Source of the DNA: Candidatus Heteroruminococcus faecigallinarum | Lineage (GTDB): Bacteria; Bacillota; Clostridia; Oscillospirales; Ruminococcaceae | NCBI GenBank assembly: GCA_904387055.1 | Contig: CAJFKV010000002.1 | Span: 1 to 64,000 of the forward strand | DNA: 64,000 nucleotides | Reading direction: 5' to 3' | Part shown: positions 17,530-26,251 of the stretch, in pieces | Layout of the letters: each line of letters starts with the position of its first letter | How positions within the stretch are numbered: position 1 is the stretch's first letter | Notes under the pieces: model-generated | What the model was told of the DNA's origin: nothing | Database searches by the model: none | The model's input: the letters and a program-made list of their open reading frames with translations, nothing else | Translations under genes and position numbers: made by a program

Positions 17530-17571
17530 AAAAGCCGGGGCGGGAAGCCTTCATCGGTTTCCCGCCCCGGC
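17530..17571 (-). terminator. cinA terminator
   Basis: The 12-bp stem CCGGGGCGGGAA/TTCCCGCCCCGG (17535-17570) is followed by CTTTTC on the minus strand, 12 bases past the cinA stop codon. Confidence 0.8.
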
Positions 17572-17583
17572 GGCCGTTGGCTG

Positions 17584-18858
17584 CTATGGGTTGTGCTCCC
17601 TGTCCGGGGCGGCCTGGGCCGCCAGCCGGATCAGGTTCAAGGCGTTGGAGGAGGCCACATGGCGGATATAGGCCCGGGCATCCTCGTCGGTGCGGCGGAT
17701 GTCCAGGGCAAGGACCTTCGACAGCCAGGGGCTGTCCACCGCCACATACACCCGGCCCACCGGCTGGCCGTCCTGGGCGGTGGGACCGGCGTTCCCGGTG
17801 ATCCCCACCCCCACGGCCGCGCCGGACAGGCGGCGCACGCCGGCCGCCATCTCCCGGGCCGTCTCCTGGGAAACCGCCCCCTTCTCCGCCAGCATCTCGG
17901 GGGAAACGGCCAGCAGCTTTTCCTTCATCCCGCCGCTGTAGCTGACGATGCCGCACTGGAACACCTGGGAGGCGCCCGGCACCTGGGTCAGCCGCTGGGC
18001 CACCAGGCCGCCGGTGCAGCTCTCAGCCACAGCGGCCTCCAGCCCCTTCTCCTTCAGGGCGCGGACCGCCGCCGTCTCCAGGTTGCCTACGTCCACCCCG
18101 TAGAGGAACTCCCCGGCTTCCTCCAGGATCCGCCGGATGGCCGGGGCCATGACCGCCTCCACGTCCTCCCCGTCCTTGACCCGGGCGGTCACCCGCAGCA
18201 TGACCTCCCCCGTTTTGGCATAGGGGGCCACGGTGGGGTTGGTGCTGCCAGTCATCAGGTCGTGGAGCTTGCTTTCCAGGGCGGATTCCCCGATTCCAAA
18301 GAAGTGGAGATTGTGGGAGATCAGATGGGTGTCGCTGTCCTTGGTGAGGTAGGGCACCACCCAGTGGTCAAACATGGGCTTCATCTCCCGCGGGGGGCCG
18401 GGGAGCATGATGGCGGTTTTCCCCTCCTGGGTAATGGCACAGCCGGGGGCCGTCCCGTTGGGATTGGCAAAGACCGTGCACCCCTCGGGCATCATGGCCT
18501 GCTTGCGGTTGTTGTCGGTCATCACCGAGCCCCGGCGGACAAAGTAGGACTCCAGCGCCTCCATGGAGGGCTGATGGAGCACCAGCTTCCGGCCAAAATA
18601 GGCGGCGATGGTCTCCTTGGACAGGTCGTCGTAGGTGGGCCCCAGGCCGCCGGTGGTGATCACAATATCCGCCCGGGAGAAGGCCAGCTCCAGCGCCTCC
18701 CGAAGGCGGGCAGGGTTGTCCCCCACCACCGACTGATGGTACAGGTTGATGCCCAGGCCTGCCAGCTCCTTGGCGATATAGGCGGCGTTGGTATTGACAA
18801 TGTCCCCCATGAGGATCTCGGTGCCGATGCAGAGGATCTCTGCGCTTCTCGTTTCCAT
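17584..18858 (-). CDS. cinA: CinA family protein (NMN deamidase)
   Basis: 424 residues. The N-terminal molybdopterin-binding-like domain (AEILCIGTEILMGDIVNTN, TGGLGPTYDDL, about 1-170) is followed by the C-terminal CinA/PncC domain (AVAESCTGGLVAQRLT, QCGIVSYSGGMKEKLL). The C-terminal domain in relatives deamidates nicotinamide mononucleotide. ATG 18858 has a GAGG site. A second ATG at 18879 overlaps the rarA stop codon as ATGA and would add seven residues. Last gene of the esterase-rarA-cinA unit. Confidence 0.93.
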   Translation of the reverse strand: METRSAEILCIGTEILMGDIVNTNAAYIAKELAGLGINLYHQSVVGDNPARLREALELAFSRADIVITTGGLGPTYDDLSKETIAAYFGRKLVLHQPSMEALESYFVRRGSVMTDNNRKQAMMPEGCTVFANPNGTAPGCAITQEGKTAIMLPGPPREMKPMFDHWVVPYLTKDSDTHLISHNLHFFGIGESALESKLHDLMTGSTNPTVAPYAKTGEVMLRVTARVKDGEDVEAVMAPAIRRILEEAGEFLYGVDVGNLETAAVRALKEKGLEAAVAESCTGGLVAQRLTQVPGASQVFQCGIVSYSGGMKEKLLAVSPEMLAEKGAVSQETAREMAAGVRRLSGAAVGVGITGNAGPTAQDGQPVGRVYVAVDSPWLSKVLALDIRRTDEDARAYIRHVASSNALNLIRLAAQAAPDREHNP

Positions 18859-18875
18859 TGGTGCAAAACCTCGAT

Positions 18876-20186
18876 TCATGGCCGGCCCTTGGGGCCGGCA
18901 TTCTGTGGAGAAGAAGCCCCGCCGGCCTCCTCCCGCTGGATCTTTTCCCGATAGGCGGCAGCCGCCTGCTCGGTTTTGTTCTGGCCGAAGGTGTAGTACA
19001 CCCGGTCTTTCAGCCGGTCGGGCAGATACTGCTGCCGGACGTAGTGATTGGGGTAATCGTGGGGATACCGGTAGCCGGTGGCCCGGCCCAGCTTCTGGGC
19101 GCCGGCGTAGTGGCCGTCCTGAAGATAGGGGGGAATCTCCCCGTAACCCCCCGCTTTTACATCCGCCATGGCCCGGTCGATGGCCTGGATGGCGCTGTCC
19201 GACTTGGGGGCGGTGCTGAGCAGGATCACCGCCTGGGCCAGGGGGATCCTGGCCTCGGGCAGCCCCAGCTGGAGGGCGGTATCCACACAGTTCTTCACAA
19301 TGGAGATGGCCTGGGGATAGGCCAGGCCCACGTCCTCCGCCGCCATCACCAGCAGCCGCCGGCAAGGGGAAAGCAGGTCCCCCGCCTCCAGCAGCCGGGC
19401 CAGATAGTGGAGAGCGGCATTCTCATCCGATCCCCGCACCGACTTCTGCAGCGCCGACAGGATGTCGTAATGCTGGTCCCCTTCCCGGTCGTACCGCATG
19501 GCGCTGCGCTGGGTCACCTGCTCCGCGTCGGCCAGGGTGACGGTCACCGGCCCCCCGGCGGCGGCAGCCGCCAGATAGGCCACCTCCACCCCGTTGACCG
19601 CCTTGCGCACATCCCCCCCGCAGCCCCGGGCAATGGTCTCCACCACCCCCGGTTCCACCTCCAGCGGGCCGTCCTCCCGGAGGATCTGGAAGGCCCGCTC
19701 CACCGCCCGCTGCACCTGGTCCGGTTCCACCGGCCGGAATTCAAAGACGGTACTTCGGCTCAGGATGGCGTTGTAGACGTAAAAATACGGGTTCTCGGTG
19801 GTGGAGGCGATGAGGGTGATCGATCCATCCTCGATAAACTCCAGAAGGCTCTGCTGCTGTTTTTTGTTGAGATACTGGATCTCGTCCAGGTAGAGGAGCA
19901 CCCCGCCCAGCCCGGCAAACCCGTCCAGCTCCCCCACCACGGCCCGCAGGTCGGCGGTGGAGGCGGTGGTGCCGTTCAGCCGGTGGAGGCGCTTGCCGGC
20001 GCTGGCGGCGATGATCCGGGCCACGGTGGTCTTGCCCACACCGGAGGGCCCGTAGAAGATCATGTTGGGGATGACCCCTCCCTGGACCACCCGCCGGAGC
20101 ACCGACCCAGGCCCCAGCAGATGCTCCTGCCCCACCACCTCGTCCAGGGTGTGGGGACGAATCCGGTCGGCCAAGGGTGACGCCAT
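18876..20186 (-). CDS. rarA: Replication-associated recombination protein A (AAA+ ATPase)
   Basis: MgsA/RarA ATPase acting at stalled replication forks. 436 residues with Walker A GPSGVGKTT near residue 52, Walker B LLYLDEIQYLN, sensor 1 IASTTENPYF, and the C-terminal MgsA tetramerisation region (LGRATGYRYPHDYPNHYVRQ). It begins 12 bp after the esterase stop codon and overlaps or abuts cinA, so the three appear co-transcribed. Confidence 0.95.
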   Translation of the reverse strand: MASPLADRIRPHTLDEVVGQEHLLGPGSVLRRVVQGGVIPNMIFYGPSGVGKTTVARIIAASAGKRLHRLNGTTASTADLRAVVGELDGFAGLGGVLLYLDEIQYLNKKQQQSLLEFIEDGSITLIASTTENPYFYVYNAILSRSTVFEFRPVEPDQVQRAVERAFQILREDGPLEVEPGVVETIARGCGGDVRKAVNGVEVAYLAAAAAGGPVTVTLADAEQVTQRSAMRYDREGDQHYDILSALQKSVRGSDENAALHYLARLLEAGDLLSPCRRLLVMAAEDVGLAYPQAISIVKNCVDTALQLGLPEARIPLAQAVILLSTAPKSDSAIQAIDRAMADVKAGGYGEIPPYLQDGHYAGAQKLGRATGYRYPHDYPNHYVRQQYLPDRLKDRVYYTFGQNKTEQAAAAYREKIQREEAGGASSPQNAGPKGRP

Positions 20187-20198
20187 GGGTCCTCCCTC

Positions 20199-20963
20199 CT
20201 ATCCCAGCAGGAACCGGATGGCCTTGCGCACCGCCGGGCCCCAAAACGCCCAGTCGTGCACCCCGTCCCATTCCTCGTAGGTATAGCCCAGGCCCACCTG
20301 GTCAAACCGCTGCCGCAGCCGCTGGTTCTCCTGGTAGAGGAAATCCCGCTTGCCGATGGCCCAGTAGATCCGGGGCCGGTCCTCCTGGGGAAGGGCCGCC
20401 GCCTGCTGCGCCAGGGCAAAGAGATCGTCCTCCGGGGGGACCGTTTCCTCCGGGCCCCAGATGGCGGGGATTTCCCGTCGGCAGATGGCGCCTCCCTGGG
20501 GGCTGCGGGCAAAGGCGACCGGGTCGCACACCACCGACAGGGCCGCGCACCCGCCAAACCGCTCCGGCCGCCGCAGGGCCGCCTTCAGCGCCCCGTAGCC
20601 CCCCATGGAGAAGCCACCCACAAAGGTGTCCTCCCGCCGGGACGAGATGCCGAAAAGCTCGCAGCACAGGCGGGGAAGCTCGTCGGCCACATAGGTAAAA
20701 TAGGCGGGGCCCATGGCCATATCGGTGTAGAAGCTCCGCTGCACCTCCGGAACCACCACCGCCAGGCCGGTCTCCTTGCAGTAGGTTTCCAGCTGGGTCC
20801 ACCGGGGCCAGCCGGTGCTGTTGATCTTGATGCCGTGGTACAGATAGAGCACCCGGTAGGGCCGGGGCTGGTCCCGCACCGGCCGGTCGCCGGGGAGAAT
20901 CACCGAGAGGGAGGTATCCATCTCCAGCGCTTGGGAACGGATATCGCCGCGAAAAAGGGCCAT
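20199..20963 (-). CDS. Alpha/beta-hydrolase, esterase D-like family
   Basis: 254 residues. The nucleophile elbow GFSMGGYG is near residue 123, the oxyanion segment is YLYHGIKINSTGW, and a C-terminal catalytic His is in WDGVHDWAFW. It resembles the esterase D/tributyrin-esterase (EstA) group of Firmicutes. No signal peptide, so cytoplasmic. Natural substrate unknown. A strong promoter precedes it, making it the first gene of the rarA operon. Confidence 0.9.
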   Translation of the reverse strand: MALFRGDIRSQALEMDTSLSVILPGDRPVRDQPRPYRVLYLYHGIKINSTGWPRWTQLETYCKETGLAVVVPEVQRSFYTDMAMGPAYFTYVADELPRLCCELFGISSRREDTFVGGFSMGGYGALKAALRRPERFGGCAALSVVCDPVAFARSPQGGAICRREIPAIWGPEETVPPEDDLFALAQQAAALPQEDRPRIYWAIGKRDFLYQENQRLRQRFDQVGLGYTYEEWDGVHDWAFWGPAVRKAIRFLLG

Positions 20964-20997
20964 CGATCATCATCCTTCCGTATAGTTTGCCGGTTTC

Positions 20998-21026
20998 ATT
21001 ATACCTGCCCGCAGGCGGATTTGCAA
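20998..21026 (-). promoter_or_regulatory. Promoter of esterase-rarA-cinA
   Basis: TTGCAA (21021-21026), 17-base spacer and TATAAT (20998-21003) on the minus strand. Confidence 0.82.
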
Positions 21027-21242
21027 TTCTTCCCCCGGAAATTCTCCCCCTGCCGCCAAAAAGGGCCCCTCTCCCCAGGACGGGAAGAGGAACCCATCTG
21101 CTGCCGGCCCCTCCGGGCCGGCCCCACAAAAAACAAAGCCCGTATCACCGGAAACGGCCGGCATCCGCCGCCTTTGGAAACAGCCATCCAGGCGCCGACA
21201 AACAACCGTACCCACCCCGGCAGCGGGTTGGCCTGTCCCTTT

Positions 21243-21506
21243 CTAAGCGGCCCTGCCCGCTGCATGGGCCCGGGGGGAAACCGCCGCCCGATGGGGAACG
21301 GCCTTCCGGCCGCGGCCCCGGCGGCCGGTATTCAAGGCGGCCGTAAAGGCAACATAGGCCACCTGAACCCCGATCACCACCTGCACCAGGGCCTGCCCCA
21401 GGCCGATCTGGCCGCTTTCCCAGGCCGTCAAGCTGCCCAGCACCCCCACGATAATGGCCAGCACCCCCAGGGCGCGAAAAAGATCTCTCCGCAGATGCCG
21501 CGTCAT
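21243..21506 (-). CDS. Small two-helix membrane protein divergent from a LexA-like repressor
   Basis: 87 residues: two hydrophobic helices (about 12-29 and 38-57) and a basic Arg/Ala-rich tail (RRGRGRKAVPHRAAV). No family recognised. ATG 21506 has a strong GAGGAGG site and a near-perfect sigma-A promoter whose spacer contains an operator. The divergent neighbour is a self-cleaving-type repressor, so expression is probably released by DNA damage. A membrane-acting stress, division-control or toxin-like peptide is possible, but nothing in the sequence proves it. Confidence 0.72.
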   Translation of the reverse strand: MTRHLRRDLFRALGVLAIIVGVLGSLTAWESGQIGLGQALVQVVIGVQVAYVAFTAALNTGRRGRGRKAVPHRAAVSPRAHAAGRAA

Positions 21507-21530
21507 TCTGCATTCCTCCTCTGTCGATAC

Positions 21531-21648
21531 ACAACCCTTTGTCGTCTATAGCCTAATCATAATACAACTCTCTGTTGTTGTCAATAGAATTTACAACTTT
21601 TATTCGTATTTTTTCATATACATCTTTACAAATACTACAGATAGTTGT
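21531..21648. promoter_or_regulatory. Three operators of form ACAAC-N5-GTTGT
   Basis: Site A 21531-21545 (ACAAC-CCTTT-GTCGT), site B 21564-21578 (ACAAC-TCTCT-GTTGT) and site C 21634-21648 (ACTAC-AGATA-GTTGT). B sits in the spacer of the leftward promoter, A just past its start point, and C against the -10 box of the rightward promoter. A weaker match, ACAAC-TTTTA-TTCGT, is at 21593-21607. The layout is that of a phage-type switch controlled by the adjacent repressor. Confidence 0.75.
21556..21584 (-). promoter_or_regulatory. Promoter of the small membrane protein
   Basis: TTGACA (21579-21584), 17-base spacer and TATGAT (21556-21561) on the minus strand. The spacer is almost entirely filled by operator B (21564-21578). 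Confidence 0.85.
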
Positions 21649-21653
21649 ATACT
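21625..21653 (+). promoter_or_regulatory. Promoter of the LexA-like repressor
   Basis: TTTACA (21625-21630), 17-base spacer and TATACT (21648-21653). Operator C fills the end of the spacer, which points to autoregulation. Confidence 0.85.
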
Positions 21654-21685
21654 AATCTTATGATAGGAGAAAGAGGGAAAGTTCC

Positions 21686-22300
21686 ATGTTTCCACAACGA
21701 CTGAAAGAACTGCGCAAGAGCCGCCGCGTCTCCCAGCGGGCCCTGGCCGCCGCTCTGGGGGTTACCCAGCAGGCGGTGGGCAAATGGGAGATGGGCCGCT
21801 CCACCCCCGACCCTGCTACCATCGCCCGGATTGCCGACTTCTTCGGCGCCAGTGCCGACTATCTGTTGGGGTGCAGCGGCCAGCGCCAGAGGGCGGCCTT
21901 TTCCGCCGGGGGGGAGCAGTACGTCTCTGTTCCCATCATCGGCACCGTCAAGGCCGGGTATGATGCCCTCGCCTTTGAGGAGGACTACGGCTCTGCCGTG
22001 GCCGACGTGCACAATCCCCAGGAATACTTTTATCTCTTGGTGCGGGGGGACAGCATGGAGCCCCAGATCAGCGACGGGGACCTGGCCCTGGTCCGCCGGC
22101 AAACGGATGTGGAATCCGGCCAGCTGGCCGTGGTCCTGATCGACGGGGAGGAAGGCACCCTGAAAAAGGTCATCAAGAAAGACGGGGCGGTCATCCTTCA
22201 GCCCTTCAACCCCGCCTATCCCACCCAGGTATTCATGGGCAAGGACCTGGAAAACCTGCAGGTGGTGGGCAAGGTGGTGGAGACCAAGCGCCGCTGGTAG
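21686..22300 (+). CDS. XRE-S24 LexA-like self-cleaving repressor
   Basis: 204 residues. The N-terminal XRE helix-turn-helix (LKELRKSRRVSQRALAAALG, TQQAVGKWEMG, residues 5-62) is joined to a C-terminal peptidase S24 domain: an Ala-Gly pair in TVKAGYDA, catalytic Ser in VRGDSMEP and catalytic Lys in EGTLKKVI. Such proteins (CI, HdiR type) cleave themselves when RecA is activated. It differs from true LexA, which has a winged helix at the N-terminus. No phage genes surround it. It probably represses itself and the divergent membrane protein. Confidence 0.93.
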   Translation: MFPQRLKELRKSRRVSQRALAAALGVTQQAVGKWEMGRSTPDPATIARIADFFGASADYLLGCSGQRQRAAFSAGGEQYVSVPIIGTVKAGYDALAFEEDYGSAVADVHNPQEYFYLLVRGDSMEPQISDGDLALVRRQTDVESGQLAVVLIDGEEGTLKKVIKKDGAVILQPFNPAYPTQVFMGKDLENLQVVGKVVETKRRW

Positions 22301-22323
22301 CCCGCCTCAACAACGCCCAATCC

Positions 22324-22362
22324 AAAACGGCCGCCGGGCAAACCTGCCCGGCGGCCGTTTTT
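22324..22362 (+). terminator. Repressor gene terminator
   Basis: The long stem ACGGCCGCCGGGCA/TGCCCGGCGGCCGT is flanked by A and T runs, 24 bases past the stop codon. Confidence 0.9.
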
Positions 22363-22432
22363 CCGTATGGATCCCCTTCTTTTCCTCCACTCCTCGTCCA
22401 GCTGGTGAAGCAAAACAACCGCCTGCCTCATC

Positions 22433-22465
22433 AAAAAAAGCCGCCTCCCTTGCCGGGAAGCGGCT
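22433..22465 (-). terminator. Terminator of asp23-fakA
   Basis: AGCCGC-TTCCC paired with GGGAGGCGGCT, then seven T on the minus strand. Confidence 0.88.
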
Positions 22466-22499
22466 CTGCTTGTTCGTTCTAGCGATTTTGCTGCTCCGG

Positions 22500-24170
22500 C
22501 TACTCCACCGAGATCAGCAGATAATAGACCGGCTGGCCGCCGGGGATGGCCACCAACTCCACACTGTCCGGCACCCGGTCCCGAACCGCCTCTTCCACCT
22601 GGGCGGCCTGCTCGGGAGAGACATCCTCCCCATAGATGATGGTGATAAAGGAGGTGTCTTTCTTCATCAGGCTGCGGGTCAGCTTGACCGCCGCATGGAC
22701 CAGGTCCTTGTCGGTAAAGGCCACCCGGCCGTTCTCCAGGGCCAGCAGCTCCCCTTCCTTGATGTGGTGGCCGTCGTAATCGCTGTCCCGGGCGGCAAAG
22801 GTGACCGAACCGGTCCCCACCTTGTCCGCCGCCTTGCCCATGGCGATCAGATTTTCTTCGGTGGCCTTCTCCGGGTCGAAGGCCAGCATGGCCGACAGCC
22901 CCTGGGGAATGGTGCGGGTGGGCAGCACCTTGACCTTCCGGTCCGCCAGGGAGATGGTCTGCTCCGCCGCCATAATGATGTTCTTGTTGTTGGGCAGGAC
23001 GATCACCGTCTTGGCCGGGGTTGCCTGGATGGCGCGGAGGATCTCGTCGGTGGAGGGGTTCATGGTCTGCCCGCCGCTCACCACCTGATTCACCCCCAGG
23101 TCCAGGAAGAGCTGCTTCACGCCCTCGCCGGCGGCCACCGCCACAAAGCCGTAGGGGGTGTCCTCATCCACCGGGGCATAGGGGAAGGGATCCCCCTCCT
23201 CCTTGGGGGCGGCAGCCTCTTGCTGCTGGGCCGCATGCTGCTCCCGCATATTTTCAATCTTGATCTTGGTAAGCTGCCCCAGGGCAAGGGCGCTCTGGAG
23301 GGCGTTGCCGGGATTGTCGGTATGAACGTGGCACTTGATGATCTCCTCGTCGTCCACCACCACGACGCAGTCGCCAATCGACTCCAGATAAGCCCGCAGG
23401 GAAAGGCCGTCCTCCCCCTTGTCCTTTTTCAGGACAATAAACTCGGTGCAGTAGCCGTAGGTAATCTCGCCCTCATACTCGCCGGCGGCATTCCGGTCGG
23501 GATAGATGGACTCCTCCTTCTTGCCCTCTTCTTCCTGGGGAGGAACCATGGCGCCGCCGGAAAAGACCGCGTCCATCCCCTCGAAGATGCAGACCAGCCC
23601 CTGGCCGCCGGCGTCCACCACGCCGGCCTTCTTCAAAACCGGCAGCAGGTCGGGCGTCTGGGCAAGGCTCTCCCGCGCTCCCTCCAGAATGACCTTCCAG
23701 ATGGCAGCCACATCCTCCGGGTCCCCGTCGTAGGCGGATGCCCGGGCGGAGGCAATCCGCGCCACCGTCAGCATGGTGCCCTCGGTGGGCTTCATGACCG
23801 CCTTATAGGCGGACTCCACCCCCAGCGCCAGCGCGTCGCTGATCTCCCGGGCGCCCGCCTCCTGCTTGCCGGCCAAGCCCTTGGAAAAGCCCCGGAACAG
23901 AAGGGACAGGATCACCCCGGAGTTTCCCCGGGCCCCCCGCAGCAGGGCGGAGGCCGCCACCTTGGACACCTGGGCCACCGTGGCATCATCCCGCAGCCGC
24001 TCCAGCTCCCGCTTAGCAGCCGAGATGGTCATTCCCATGTTGGTGCCGGTGTCTCCATCCGGCACAGGGAATACGTTCAGGGCATCCACCTGATGCCGGT
24101 GATTGGCAATATTGTTGGCCCCCGAGATGATGGCATCCCGCAGGATCTTTCCGTTTATCACTGTATGCAC
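22500..24170 (-). CDS. fakA: Fatty acid kinase ATP-binding subunit (DAK2 domain)
   Basis: 556-residue YloV/FakA protein that phosphorylates FakB-bound exogenous fatty acids. The N-terminal DAK2 domain has the ATP/Mg site FPVPDGDTGTNMGMT near residue 34 and RGARGNSGVI. A central variable Glu-rich linker (about 340-365) precedes the C-terminal DegV-like domain. It follows asp23 by 51 bp, the conserved firmicute arrangement. fakB is not in this window. Confidence 0.93.
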   Translation of the reverse strand: MHTVINGKILRDAIISGANNIANHRHQVDALNVFPVPDGDTGTNMGMTISAAKRELERLRDDATVAQVSKVAASALLRGARGNSGVILSLLFRGFSKGLAGKQEAGAREISDALALGVESAYKAVMKPTEGTMLTVARIASARASAYDGDPEDVAAIWKVILEGARESLAQTPDLLPVLKKAGVVDAGGQGLVCIFEGMDAVFSGGAMVPPQEEEGKKEESIYPDRNAAGEYEGEITYGYCTEFIVLKKDKGEDGLSLRAYLESIGDCVVVVDDEEIIKCHVHTDNPGNALQSALALGQLTKIKIENMREQHAAQQQEAAAPKEEGDPFPYAPVDEDTPYGFVAVAAGEGVKQLFLDLGVNQVVSGGQTMNPSTDEILRAIQATPAKTVIVLPNNKNIIMAAEQTISLADRKVKVLPTRTIPQGLSAMLAFDPEKATEENLIAMGKAADKVGTGSVTFAARDSDYDGHHIKEGELLALENGRVAFTDKDLVHAAVKLTRSLMKKDTSFITIIYGEDVSPEQAAQVEEAVRDRVPDSVELVAIPGGQPVYYLLISVE

Positions 24171-24221
24171 TCCTTAATTCACGCCCGTAGGGGCGGGCGG
24201 TTACTTTGGCGAGAGCCGGCG

Positions 24222-24572
24222 TCAAGACTTCATCGAATCCACAAACACGTTCACCTTCGCCACTTCCAGGCCGGTGGCCTCTTCCACCGTGTACCGCACC
24301 TTGTTGATGATGCTGTTCACAATGGCGGAGATGTTCACCCCGTAGGTCACGGCGATGTGCAGGTCCACCACCAGCCGGCCGCCTGCCGCCCGGACGCGCA
24401 CGCCCTTATCGGCGGCTTCCTTCCGGGTGAGAGCCTGGCGCAGCCCCTGTCCCGCATTGGAAAAGACCATCCCCGCAACACCAAAGCATTCGGAGGCGGC
24501 GCGGCCCACCAGGTTGGCAAAATACTCCTGGGATATTTCAATGATGCCCAATTCGTTTTCCAACTTAATCAT
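24222..24572 (-). CDS. Asp23/Gls24 family envelope-stress protein
   Basis: 116-residue YloU-type Asp23 protein (GIIEISQEYFANLVGRAASE, VDLHIAVTYGVNISAIV, VNVFVDSMKS). Relatives sit near the membrane and are linked to envelope homeostasis and, here by neighbourhood, to fatty acid incorporation. ATG 24572 follows GGGAGG. Confidence 0.92.
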   Translation of the reverse strand: MIKLENELGIIEISQEYFANLVGRAASECFGVAGMVFSNAGQGLRQALTRKEAADKGVRVRAAGGRLVVDLHIAVTYGVNISAIVNSIINKVRYTVEEATGLEVAKVNVFVDSMKS

Positions 24573-24657
24573 ACTGAACCTCCCTGCTGCCATGCAGCCC
24601 GATTGATGGATTTCACCCGCCCGGCAAGGGGCGGACGGTCTGGCATCGTTTTTCCTT

Positions 24658-26169
24658 CTACCATTCTAATACATTATAGAAAATATCCTGCTCGGTTGCA
24701 ACCACATTTCCGTTAAAATCCGAGGAAAAGGAGACAATTCCCCGCCGGAACATGAGGGGGATAAAGGGCGGCTCCTCCAAAAACGCCCGCAGGAACGCCT
24801 CGTAGCTCCCCTCCCCGCTCTGGAAGGCCCGGAACGCCTCCAGCAGAGTGCCGTCGGAAGCCTGCCCATAACACAGGGCGCCCCCCGGCAGGAGACTGGC
24901 AATATCCATATTATACGGCAGCTTGACCTCCCCTATGTACAGATCATACTCCCCCGCCTCCAGCCGCTGCTGATAGGCGGCCGCGTCGCAGCCGACCAGC
25001 TCCAGGGCGATGCCCTCCTCGGCCATCTGGTCCTCCAGGCGGCCGGCCAGATCGGAGCGGTACTCGTTGTCGCTGCAATAGAGGAGCTGGATGGTCAGGC
25101 GGGAGCCGTCCGCCGCCAGGCGGTACCCCTCCTCGTCCCGCTGGCTGTAGCCCAGGCTGTCCAGCCGCTGGGAAGGGGTGGAGCCCGCCTCCGTCCCCGA
25201 GGGGCGGTATTCGCCGGTGGGGCCAAACACTGGATTCAGCGGGATGGAGGCCGCCAGGGCGCTGCCGTTGTACACCTGGGTCACCAGCTCTTGGCGGTCG
25301 ATCAGGTCATACAAAACCTGGTTGAGGGAGTTGGTGTTGGTGGGGATCGTCCCCTCGTTGATTCCCAGGTACACCAGATTGTTCAGCTGCACCAGCTGGT
25401 AGCTGCCGGTAAAGTTGGCATACCATTTTTCCCGCAGGTCGGTGAAGATATAATCCACCTGCCCCGTGCGCAGGGCGTGGTTGAGGGCGTCGCCGCCGTC
25501 CATCTGCACCAGCCGGAAGGTGTGCACCGGTCCTGCCGGCTCCCAATGCCTTTCGTTGGCCACCAGGGTGTTCCCTTCCATCCGGTAGCGGCCGCTCCCC
25601 TGGGGCAGGGCCTCCCCGGCGGTGCTCTCCTGGATAATGGGGAAGCAGAGGCTCCGGTCAAAATACTGGTCCGGGTGGTCCAGAGTAATCACCAGCTGGT
25701 TCTCCCCCGACGCCTGGGCCCCCGCCACATTGGACAGCCCCGCACCGTAGTATCCCGACTGGATGGCCAGGGAGAGGGAATATTCCACATCCCCGCTGGT
25801 GACCGGGGTTCCATCCCAAAAGACCGCGTCCGGCCGCAGCGTGACGGTACAGGTGGTCCCCTCCAGAGAAATCTCCTGGGCCAGGCAGAGCTCGGCCTCG
25901 TACTGGGGGTTCAGCCGCACCAGGGGATCGTAGAGAAGCTGGGCCGCCTGGGTGTTGTATACGCTCACCGCCGTGTAGGGATGGAGGGAATCGTCCGCCG
26001 CATAGGGCAGGTCCAGGGTGTTCGCCATCTCCTGTGCAGCGGCAGAGGTCTCCTCCTGGGGGCCGGCCTGAACCGGCTGCTCCTCCTCCCCCTGCCCGCC
26101 GCAGCCGCCCGCCAGCAGACAGAGGCTCAGCAGCAGCGCGGCCACAAGGGCCCGCGGTATCATCGCCAT
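24658..26169 (-). CDS. Orphan family 5 solute-binding lipoprotein
   Basis: 503-residue extracellular solute-binding protein of the oligopeptide/nickel type (SBP family 5). The signal peptide ends in lipobox LLAGGC, so it is lipid-anchored. A linker rich in Gln/Glu/Ala follows, then the SBP_bac_5 fold (TAVSVYNTQAAQLLYDPLV, LRPDAVFWDGTPVTSGDVEY). No permease or ATPase genes are adjacent, so it must use components coded elsewhere or act as a sensor. Start ATG 26169, with an alternative two codons later. Confidence 0.9.
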   Translation of the reverse strand: MAMIPRALVAALLLSLCLLAGGCGGQGEEEQPVQAGPQEETSAAAQEMANTLDLPYAADDSLHPYTAVSVYNTQAAQLLYDPLVRLNPQYEAELCLAQEISLEGTTCTVTLRPDAVFWDGTPVTSGDVEYSLSLAIQSGYYGAGLSNVAGAQASGENQLVITLDHPDQYFDRSLCFPIIQESTAGEALPQGSGRYRMEGNTLVANERHWEPAGPVHTFRLVQMDGGDALNHALRTGQVDYIFTDLREKWYANFTGSYQLVQLNNLVYLGINEGTIPTNTNSLNQVLYDLIDRQELVTQVYNGSALAASIPLNPVFGPTGEYRPSGTEAGSTPSQRLDSLGYSQRDEEGYRLAADGSRLTIQLLYCSDNEYRSDLAGRLEDQMAEEGIALELVGCDAAAYQQRLEAGEYDLYIGEVKLPYNMDIASLLPGGALCYGQASDGTLLEAFRAFQSGEGSYEAFLRAFLEEPPFIPLMFRRGIVSFSSDFNGNVVATEQDIFYNVLEW

Positions 26170-26251
26170 AAAATCGTCTTCCTCCCTTCGTCCAAAAAGA
26201 CAGAAAAACGGGCGGAACCGTCCTTCTGTTCCGCCCGTCACACCACCGGTA

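Noticed and set aside
17584-19365. 593-residue frame suggesting a cinA fusion
   Set aside because: The part upstream of 18879 lies out of frame within rarA and is not conserved. CinA starts at 18858 or 18879.
21454-21663. 69-residue hydrophobic plus-strand frame
   Set aside because: It spans the divergent promoter-operator region, and its hydrophobic residues come from AT-rich control DNA.
21243-22300. Prophage or integrated element around the LexA-like repressor
   Set aside because: No integrase, phage structural genes or att-like direct repeats are nearby; flanking genes are core functions.
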